DNA of 36,852 nt from a virus. Position 1 is the first letter of the stretch; every line of letters begins with the position of its first letter. The stretch covers positions 1 through 36,852 of IMG/VR virus record IMGVR_UViG_3300036804_000107. One strand, written 5' to 3'. Shown here piece after piece: positions 27,739 to 33,683 of this stretch. The notes beneath the pieces were generated by a model. It was not told where the DNA came from. It did no database searches and worked only from the letters and a program-made list of their open reading frames with translations. The translations under genes and the position numbers were made by a program.

Positions 27739-28155
27739 ATGGCTATTCGCAAGGCTTACTCGCAGCCGCAGGCGGGCGCGGAAGGTTTCGCCCGAACTAA
27801 GAAAGTGGTCGGCGGCAACTACGCCATCCGCTCCACCGATGTTGTGTTGAACGGTCAGGTGTCGATTGCAATGGTGCCGAAAGATTTCGTCATCCAGTCG
27901 ATCTTTGGCACGTTCCCCGACATGGACACGGGCGCAACGCTCACGGTCTCAATCGGCGATGCGCTCTCGGCTAACCGGCTGGTGAATGCGTCCGCTGGCG
28001 GCCAAACCGGCGCTGCGGTGCCAGCGCTGATCGCTGGCGCGGTGGGCTACCAGTTTCCGGCCGACACCGAAATCCTGATGTCGTTTCCCGCTGGCCCGGT
28101 CGGCGGGCAGGCGGGCAACGGCACCTTCTTTATGGAAGGTTACATCGGGCCGTAA
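27739..28155 (+). CDS. Head decoration-like protein
   Basis: This 138-residue protein starts at MAIRKAYSQP (ATG 27739, AAGGATC upstream). It is Gly-, Ala- and Val-rich and beta-structured (STDVVLNGQVSIAMVPKDF, VIQSIFGTFPDMDTGATLTV), ending in a small fold (FPAGPVGGQAGNGTFFMEGY). The position directly after coat and the composition fit a decoration or head-stabilising protein. No specific family was recognised. Confidence 0.6.
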   Translation: MAIRKAYSQPQAGAEGFARTKKVVGGNYAIRSTDVVLNGQVSIAMVPKDFVIQSIFGTFPDMDTGATLTVSIGDALSANRLVNASAGGQTGAAVPALIAGAVGYQFPADTEILMSFPAGPVGGQAGNGTFFMEGYIGP

Positions 28156-28160
28156 AAAAC

Positions 28161-28176
28161 TGTTTCACATGAAACA
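28161..28176. promoter_or_regulatory. parS-like palindrome
   Basis: TGTTTCACATGAAACA has exact 7-base arms and differs from the bacterial ParB-binding consensus TGTTTCACGTGAAACA at only one central base. It lies in a 59-base gap between two head genes. A minus-strand hairpin followed by T6 is an alternative reading. Confidence 0.4.
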
Positions 28177-28179
28177 CGG

Positions 28180-28194
28180 CCTAACCATTACTCC
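28180..28194. promoter_or_regulatory. Operator-like half site before 28215 gene
   Basis: Read on the minus strand this is GGAGTAATGGTTAGG, matching the repressor-side operator O1 at 12 of 15 bases. It lies 20 bases upstream of the ATG at 28215, in the same gap as the parS-like site. Confidence 0.35.
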
Positions 28195-28214
28195 AACCGA
28201 TCAAGGGGTTATCG

Positions 28215-28448
28215 ATGCCCAAAGAGCTATCCGTCACCTATCACGCGCCGAAGGGCGACAGCAAAGTGGTCGAAGCCTACGGCTCTACATTCCACGACGG
28301 CAAACCGGAAACGGTGGTCGTGGATGATCGCACGCTCGCCAAGCTGCAAGGCAACCGGCACTTTGAATGCGGCGAGGCCAAGGATCACAAGCCCGACAAG
28401 GCCGAACACCACGATCAATCGAACAAGGAAACCCACAAGGGCCGCTAA
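28215..28448 (+). CDS. Small phage structural-region protein
   Basis: This 77-residue protein starts with ATG at 28215 (AAGGGG upstream). The N-terminal half is a beta-type segment (LSVTYHAPKGDSKVVEAYGS, KPETVVVDDRTLAKLQGNRH); the C-terminal 30 residues are charged and His-rich (KDHKPDKAEHHDQSNKETHK). I recall small proteins of this type downstream of capsid in other alphaproteobacterial phages. A virion or assembly role is likely by position. Confidence 0.6.
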   Translation: MPKELSVTYHAPKGDSKVVEAYGSTFHDGKPETVVVDDRTLAKLQGNRHFECGEAKDHKPDKAEHHDQSNKETHKGR

Positions 28449-28466
28449 ACGCGGCCCTTTCCTTTT
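28437..28466 (+). terminator. Terminator-like hairpin
   Basis: AAGGGCCGC and GCGGCCCTT pair exactly over nine bases around a TAAAC loop that contains the stop of the previous gene, with a T-rich run after. It may limit read-through into the tail genes. Confidence 0.7.
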
Positions 28467-28477
28467 GGGAGGCGAGC

Positions 28478-28819
28478 ATGACCGTCAAAATTTACATCGG
28501 CCCGTTCATCCAGCCGGGCGAAAGTTTGTCGGACGCCGCCGACTGCCGCGCTGGTCAACCCGTGCGCCTGACGATGCCGGGCGCATGGGATGATGCGCCG
28601 CTGACGTTTCAGGTCTCGACCGACGATCTGATGTTCAACGATCTCTATGACCATCGGGGCGAGGAAATCGAAATTGTCGTGGTCCCCGGCGCGGGCGTCA
28701 TCGTGCCGCCCGACTGGCTGCGCTCGGCGACCTACATCAAGTTTCGATCCGGCACCAGCGATGCGCCGCGACCGCAAAGCGATCTGCGCGAATTTGCCAT
28801 CGCAGTTGACGTGCCCTGA
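28478..28819 (+). CDS. Conserved structural-region protein
   Basis: This 113-residue protein starts at MTVKIYIGPF (ATG 28478; GGGAGG upstream). The pattern of strands (ESLSDAADCRAGQPVRLTMP, DDAPLTFQVSTDDLMFNDLY, GEEIEIVVVPGAGVIV, LRSATYIKFRSGT) suggests a small beta-sandwich. It lies between decoration-like and adaptor genes and joins the latter by TGATG. Related small proteins recur at this position in rhizobial podovirus-like prophages. The function is unknown, and a virion role is inferred. Confidence 0.6.
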   Translation: MTVKIYIGPFIQPGESLSDAADCRAGQPVRLTMPGAWDDAPLTFQVSTDDLMFNDLYDHRGEEIEIVVVPGAGVIVPPDWLRSATYIKFRSGTSDAPRPQSDLREFAIAVDVP

Positions 28820-29169
28820 TGCCGATCACCTACACGGCCGAACAGGTCATCAACAAAGCCGCTAGCGATCTCGGCAAGTACATCCCCGGCGAAGCACTCG
28901 GCGAAGTCGAACATCAGGTTTTGTCCGACCGGCTCGATAACGTCATTGATGAACTTGGCAAGATCATCGCGATTACGGACCGCGATCTCATTCCCGCCAT
29001 CGCCTTTGAAAGCGTGTCGGTGCTGGTCGCAATTTTTGCGTCGTCGGAATTTTCCAACACCCCGGTTGATTACAGTCCCGGCGGCCCGGTTGATCGCGTC
29101 GAACAGCGCTTGCGATACCTGATCTCGCAAACGCCGACCTACGAAATCCTGCAAACGAATTATTTCTGA
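28819..29169 (+). CDS. Head-tail adaptor, P22 gp4-like
   Basis: This 116-residue protein starts at the TGATG junction (ATG 28819). YTAEQVINKAASDLGKYIPG, DRLDNVIDELGKIIAITDRD, and the helix with VSVLVAIFASSEFSN have the layout of the P22 gp4 / packaged-DNA stabilisation adaptor family, which binds below the portal after packaging. It is shorter than gp4 (166 residues), missing the long C-terminal arm. It directly precedes the gp10-like gene, as gp4 does in P22. Identity is inferred from order and fold pattern. Confidence 0.65.
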   Translation: MPITYTAEQVINKAASDLGKYIPGEALGEVEHQVLSDRLDNVIDELGKIIAITDRDLIPAIAFESVSVLVAIFASSEFSNTPVDYSPGGPVDRVEQRLRYLISQTPTYEILQTNYF

Positions 29170-30585
29170 ATGACCAACGTTCCGTTTCCGATGATCTCCG
29201 CACCGGGGCAACATCCTCAAGTCAGTGGCGGACGGCTGATTAACACCTACCCGGAAACGCTGGCAGCGACCGCAGGGATGCCCTACGCGTATTGGCGCGT
29301 GCCCGGCCTCAATATGTGGGGCACCGTGCCGAACGGCGTCTATCGGGGCGGTGTGCAGGTTGCAGGCACCTTCTATGCGCTGTTCGGCACCACGGTCTAC
29401 AAATTCACGGCGGCGGCCGGGGCAGGCGTGGCATTGCCGGGCGCGATCCCCGGCACGCAATTTTGCTGGTTCGCCGCTAATCAGGCATCGCCGCCCAACA
29501 TCGCCGTGGTGTCGCCGGGTGTCGGCGCGTTCGTCGTCACCGATCCCGGTGGCGTCGCCAATTATCCCGATGCGAATGTCGGGCAACCGAATTGTGTGCT
29601 GTTCTTTTTCGGATTTTTTATTTTCAGCTACGGCAACGGCACCACGATTGCGTCGAACATCAATTCAACGGTCATCAACCCGCTGAATTTTGCCAACGCG
29701 CAAAGCAAGGCCGATGCGCTGTATCGGCCGATCCCGCTCGGCAACGGCCAGCTTTTGCTTTGCGGTGCCAGCACCATTGAAGTGTGGGGCGGCGGCAACC
29801 CGACCGGCTATCCGTTTTCCTATGTCTCGACCATCTATCGCGGCATCCCCGGCCCGCAGGCGATTGCGGGCAGCGAGGACGGTTGGGGCAAGGGGCTGTT
29901 TTTTGTCGGCGACGATAACAAGGTCTCGACGCTGACAACCTACACGCCAACGCCGATCTCGATCCCCGACATCGACCAATTGATTGAGAAAGAACCGGAC
30001 AAGACCAAAATCATTGTCGGGGTCTACGTCTCGCGCGGCCACGGCTTTGTCGTGGTGCAGGGGCCGAATTGGTGCTGGGAATACGACACCACGTTGCAGT
30101 CGTGGCATGAACGGCAATCCTATCTGCAAACCTACTGGCGCGGCTTTCAACCGATCCTTGCATTCGGTAACTGGCTGTGCGGCGATCTGCTTTCATCGTC
30201 GCTGTTGAAGATTGACGGCACGCTGCGCAACGAGGTTGGCAATCCGCTGCGGATGCGGGTTGAAACCGGGCCGCTTGCGGCATTCCCGCACAAGGTTCGC
30301 ATCAATGGCATCGAACTTTATCTGACCAAGGGCGCGAGCAGCGCGCTCGGCCTCGACCCGCAAGAAACAAATGCGATGGTCGAAATCTCGATGTCGCGCA
30401 ACGCCGGGCTTTCGTGGGGCACGCCGCGCCAAGTGCCGGTTGGCGTGCAGCAGACATCCGGTCGCGCGCGGTCCTCGATTTGGGGGCAGGCCGATACTCA
30501 AGGCGTGCGCTGGCGCTTTGACGAAAGCGCGGGCATCAACTTTGCCTTCATGGGTGCCGACATGATCGCGGACCCGCTGCGGTGA
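29170..30585 (+). CDS. Packaged-DNA stabilisation tail protein, P22 gp10-like
   Basis: This 471-residue protein has almost exactly the length of P22 gp10 (472). It starts VPFPMISAPGQHPQVSGGRL followed by INTYPE, the typical beginning, then a repeated beta-propeller-like body (YALFGTTVYKFTAAAG, FFFGFFIFSYGNGT, LLLCGASTIEVWGGG, GLFFVGDDNKVSTLT, HGFVVVQGPNWCWEYD) and the C-terminal fold (EISMSRNAGLSWGTPRQVPV). gp10 forms the hexameric tail section that plugs the portal channel. The gene is GTGA-coupled to the next one. Confidence 0.88.
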   Translation: MTNVPFPMISAPGQHPQVSGGRLINTYPETLAATAGMPYAYWRVPGLNMWGTVPNGVYRGGVQVAGTFYALFGTTVYKFTAAAGAGVALPGAIPGTQFCWFAANQASPPNIAVVSPGVGAFVVTDPGGVANYPDANVGQPNCVLFFFGFFIFSYGNGTTIASNINSTVINPLNFANAQSKADALYRPIPLGNGQLLLCGASTIEVWGGGNPTGYPFSYVSTIYRGIPGPQAIAGSEDGWGKGLFFVGDDNKVSTLTTYTPTPISIPDIDQLIEKEPDKTKIIVGVYVSRGHGFVVVQGPNWCWEYDTTLQSWHERQSYLQTYWRGFQPILAFGNWLCGDLLSSSLLKIDGTLRNEVGNPLRMRVETGPLAAFPHKVRINGIELYLTKGASSALGLDPQETNAMVEISMSRNAGLSWGTPRQVPVGVQQTSGRARSSIWGQADTQGVRWRFDESAGINFAFMGADMIADPLR

Positions 30586-30779
30586 AAATCGTTCTGCCTG
30601 CGCAGAACATCGCGATCCAAACCCCGACAAGTGAAATCAATCCGACTTGGTACGAAAAGCTCAAAGCGCTTGAGGCGTTCGCAAACCTGTTTTCCGAAGT
30701 CGATCCCAACGCGCTCACCAACGGACAAGTCCTGATCTGGAACGCGGCAGCGAAAAAATTCCTGCCGGGCGCGAACTAA
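30582..30779 (+). CDS. Small tail-region protein, GTG start
   Basis: This 65-residue protein begins at GTG 30582 (GTGA overlap with the gp10-like gene). It has a beta start, a helix (EKLKALEAFANLFSEVDPNA), and the ending NGQVLIWNAAAKKFLPGAN, a 'G-x-LIWN...KF-PG' signature seen in phage fibre and tail proteins that dock to other components. It may be a small tail-needle- or fibre-associated adaptor. Role unproven. Confidence 0.6.
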   Translation: MKIVLPAQNIAIQTPTSEINPTWYEKLKALEAFANLFSEVDPNALTNGQVLIWNAAAKKFLPGAN

Positions 30780-30791
30780 CGAGCATCCATC

Positions 30792-31607
30792 ATGGCCAGT
30801 TTTCTCGACACGCTGTTTGGCGGCGGGGCGCAGCAAGAGGCTGCGCAAAAGGACATCGCGGCGGCGAACACCTATCAGGGCCAAGCGCTGCCAGCGCTGC
30901 AACAGGCCTACAACACCGGCACGACGGCAATCAATCAGGGCATCGGTGCCTATACGCCGCTCGCCAATCTCGGCGCGACTTATTCGGGCGGCGCGCCGAC
31001 GCTGATGAACGCGCTCGGCGTCAACGGCCCGCAGGGCAACGCGGCGGCGACCGCAGCTTATCAAAGCTCGCCCGGCTATCAATTCCAACTCGATCAGGGC
31101 GAGCAAGCGATCCAGCGCCAGAACGCCATTGGCGGCATGGGCGCGAGCGGCAACGCGTTGGTGGCGGCCAACAACTATGCGCAAGGCGCGGCCAATCAGG
31201 ATTATCAGCAATGGCTGACCAACCTGCAAAACACTGGCCAGATGGGTTTGAGCGCGACCGGGGCGGCGGCGCAAGGGCAGGCACAGGGCTACGGCGGGCT
31301 TGCTAATCTCGCTTCGCAGTACGGTCAGAACCAAGCCAACGTTTACGGCAACGTTGAAGGCACCACGGTTGGGGCCAACAACCTTGCCGCCGCTGGCCAA
31401 CAGCAGGGCGCTAACAATCTGTTGGGCGCGGGGCTTTCGCTGGCATCGCTGGCGCTCGGCCCGGCTGGCGTGGCTGGCAGTGGCATCTTGGGCGGCCTCG
31501 CAGGCAATAGCGCAGTCGGCAACATGCCCGCGACTGGCGCGGGTTCACCGTCTCCCGCCGTGGCGAATGCCTATGCGTTGTCGCAAGGCATCAATCCTTG
31601 GGGTTGA
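30792..31607 (+). CDS. DNA-ejection protein, P22 gp7-like
   Basis: This 271-residue protein starts with ATG at 30792. MASFLDTLFGGGAQQEAAQK, followed by Ala-, Gln- and Gly-rich helical repeats (YQSSPGYQFQLDQGEQAIQR, QNAIGGMGASGNALVAANNY), is the pattern of P22 gp7-type DNA transfer proteins, which leave the virion ahead of the DNA and form part of a trans-envelope channel. The C-terminal part has a hydrophobic glycine-rich segment (LLGAGLSLASLALGPAGVAG). Residues 54-61 are YTPLANLG, also present in the next two proteins. Confidence 0.8.
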   Translation: MASFLDTLFGGGAQQEAAQKDIAAANTYQGQALPALQQAYNTGTTAINQGIGAYTPLANLGATYSGGAPTLMNALGVNGPQGNAAATAAYQSSPGYQFQLDQGEQAIQRQNAIGGMGASGNALVAANNYAQGAANQDYQQWLTNLQNTGQMGLSATGAAAQGQAQGYGGLANLASQYGQNQANVYGNVEGTTVGANNLAAAGQQQGANNLLGAGLSLASLALGPAGVAGSGILGGLAGNSAVGNMPATGAGSPSPAVANAYALSQGINPWG

Positions 31608-31610
31608 TCC

Positions 31611-32174
31611 GTGGCCATCGATCCGATCCAGTTTCAGACCTCGCAAGTCGCGGGCGCTGATTTCACGCCGCTCGCCAATCTCGGTAAGGCGTGGCAGCAA
31701 CAGCAGACGCTTGACGATCTCGCGCGCGTCTATGGGGCATCCTACGCGCCGACCTCGGCACCGACAGCAGCCGCGCCCGGCAGCGTTGCGCCCGCGCCAT
31801 CCGGTTCATCGGCTTACTCGCGTGCGATCTCGAATATCGAAAGCGGCGGCCGATACGATCTGATGGGGCCAGCCACCGGCAGCGGCGACCGCGCTTATGG
31901 AAAATATCAGGTGATGGGCGCGAACATTCCCGGCTGGACCAAGGAAGCGCTTGGCCAGCCGATGACGGCAGCGCAATTCCTCGCCAGCCCGCAAGCGCAA
32001 GAGGCCGTATTTAATACGAAGTTCGGACAGTACGTTGACAAATACGGGCCGCGCGACGCCGCGAAAGCATGGTTTGCAGGCGAGGGCGGCATGAAAAATC
32101 CGAACGCATCCGATCTCTACGGAACCACGGTGCAAGGTTACGCGGACAAGTTCGTTCGCAACTTGGGTCAATAG
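31611..32174 (+). CDS. Virion lytic transglycosylase, ejection protein
   Basis: This 187-residue protein starts at GTG 31611. After an Ala/Pro/Ser linker (residues 45-66) the C-terminal domain is lysozyme-like: SRAISNIESGGRYDLMG with the catalytic Glu77, AYGKYQVMGANIPGW, FNTKFGQYVDKYGPRDAAKA, then WFAGEGGMKNPNASDLYGTT. It would cut peptidoglycan locally during DNA entry, as P22 gp4 and T7 gp16 do. Residues 18-25 are FTPLANLG, matching its neighbours. It begins three bases after the gp7-like stop. Confidence 0.85.
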   Translation: MAIDPIQFQTSQVAGADFTPLANLGKAWQQQQTLDDLARVYGASYAPTSAPTAAAPGSVAPAPSGSSAYSRAISNIESGGRYDLMGPATGSGDRAYGKYQVMGANIPGWTKEALGQPMTAAQFLASPQAQEAVFNTKFGQYVDKYGPRDAAKAWFAGEGGMKNPNASDLYGTTVQGYADKFVRNLGQ

Positions 32175-32176
32175 GC

Positions 32177-33682
32177 ATGGCGATCAACGCGCTTTCGTTC
32201 CCGGTGCCGCAGCCGTTCAACACTGCGACCGCCGATTTTTCGCCGCTCGCGAACCTCGGCAACGTCTATCAGCAGGCGCAACAGGGCGCGATGCAACAGG
32301 CCGCGCTTGCAAATTTGGGCAACGATCCAACCGCCAACGCGCAGACGCTTATTAAATCAGGCGTGCCGTCGCTCGCGCAACTCGGAATAAATCTGCAAAG
32401 CCAGCAACAGGCCCGCGCCGAACAAATTCGCGAATATGAAGCGCAACAGCGGATCAGGGAGGCTGCGGAAACGCGCGCACAAGAGACTTACGAAAAGAGC
32501 GATGCGGACGAAGCCGCAGCCGCCGCCGCCATTGGAAAGCTTTTTCCTGCCGCACCGCAGGCCGCGCCGCAGACGGCTTTTCCATCGCCCGGTCAACCGA
32601 CGATGCCAGCCAACATTGCCAGTACGCCGACGCAAGCCGACACAATGACCTCTCCGATTGCGCCAAGCCAACTACAAACGACCGGCATCACGGATCGGAT
32701 CGCAAATAATCTGACATCCGCGCAACCGGCCGCCGCCGCTGGCATCAGCCGCGATCAGATCGCGGAACTCTATCGAAACCCGTTGACGCGCCCGCTGGCG
32801 ACCGCGTTCCTGCAAAAGCAATTCGACCCCGGCACTTGGAAATATGAAAAGACCGATGACGGCAGGATCATCGCGACGAACGCGAACAACCCAAGCCTTA
32901 CAAGGGATGTCACGCCGCCGACAACCAGTGGCCAGCCGCCCGCGACGAAGGAACAGCGCGAGCGCGACGCGCGTTATGCCGACGCCAAGACCCGCAATCT
33001 GGATGACACGACCGCGAATTATTACGCGATGACCGGGAAAATGCCGAAAGAAGATTTATCGGCGACCGAAGAAAAGCGGATCGGCACACTAACCGATCAA
33101 GTCAACACTGCGCAAAGGACGCTGACCAATATCGCGCAACTCAAGGAGTTGTCGAAAAATGCGTGGGGCTTTACCGGCGCGGGGCCAGCCTCGCTTGCGG
33201 CTGCAACCGTCTTGCCGGACACGCTGGCGAAAGCATCTGGCGCGGTCGATACCCAAGACCTTATCAACGCGGCGCAAACCAACGTTGCCAGCGTCGCCAA
33301 GACGATCTTTCCGCAGCGTGTGACCAACACCGATCTGCAATTGTTGAAGGAACTGGAAAGCTCGGCGAACCAGCCGGACAGTGTGCGGCAGCGAATTTAT
33401 ACCCGCGCGGAACAGATGTTCACGCGAATGCAGAATGAGGCGACGGCGGAAGCAGAAGGCATCCGCAACAAGACATTTTACAAGCCCGGCGGCGGCCCGC
33501 AGCCAGCCGCAGCCGCACCGGCCGCACAACCGACCGCAGCGCCAGCGGCAGCGCCAGCAGCGCCAGCAGCGCCAGCAGCGAAACCTTCGTTGCAGGAATT
33601 TATGAGCAAGGCACGCGCGGCCAACCCCGGCGCTAAGGACAGCGATTTGGCGCAATACTGGAAACAGAAATACGGTGGCTAA
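32177..33682 (+). CDS. Internal virion / DNA-ejection protein
   Basis: This 501-residue protein starts at MAINALSFPV (ATG 32177, two bases after the previous stop). Residues 21-28 are FSPLANLG, followed by a Gln/Ala-rich helical part, a long charged helix (QQRIREAAETRAQETYEKSD) and a mixed core (DDTTANYYAMTGKMPKED, IGTLTDQVNTAQRTLTNIAQ). Near the end is an Ala/Pro repeat linker (about residues 445-470), and the last 28 residues (LQEFMSKARAANPGAKDSDL, ending YWKQKYGG) form a small conserved tail often seen in phage ejection proteins. Virion location is inferred from order. Confidence 0.7.
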   Translation: MAINALSFPVPQPFNTATADFSPLANLGNVYQQAQQGAMQQAALANLGNDPTANAQTLIKSGVPSLAQLGINLQSQQQARAEQIREYEAQQRIREAAETRAQETYEKSDADEAAAAAAIGKLFPAAPQAAPQTAFPSPGQPTMPANIASTPTQADTMTSPIAPSQLQTTGITDRIANNLTSAQPAAAAGISRDQIAELYRNPLTRPLATAFLQKQFDPGTWKYEKTDDGRIIATNANNPSLTRDVTPPTTSGQPPATKEQRERDARYADAKTRNLDDTTANYYAMTGKMPKEDLSATEEKRIGTLTDQVNTAQRTLTNIAQLKELSKNAWGFTGAGPASLAAATVLPDTLAKASGAVDTQDLINAAQTNVASVAKTIFPQRVTNTDLQLLKELESSANQPDSVRQRIYTRAEQMFTRMQNEATAEAEGIRNKTFYKPGGGPQPAAAAPAAQPTAAPAAAPAAPAAPAAKPSLQEFMSKARAANPGAKDSDLAQYWKQKYGG

Positions 33683-33683
33683 C

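Noticed and set aside
26511-27752. 413-codon minus-strand frame over the capsid gene
   Set aside because: The plus-strand frame is a clear capsid protein. The reverse frame crosses its terminator and has no family-like motifs.
28161-28176. Minus-strand terminator reading of the parS-like palindrome
   Set aside because: The T6 run suits a terminator on the minus strand, but no minus-strand gene lies nearby and a two-base loop is sterically poor. I kept parS-like as the first reading, at low confidence.
31611-32174. Endolysin call for the transglycosylase
   Set aside because: It lies among ejection genes, shares their N-terminal PLANLG motif and has no neighbouring holin, so a virion-associated enzyme is more likely.
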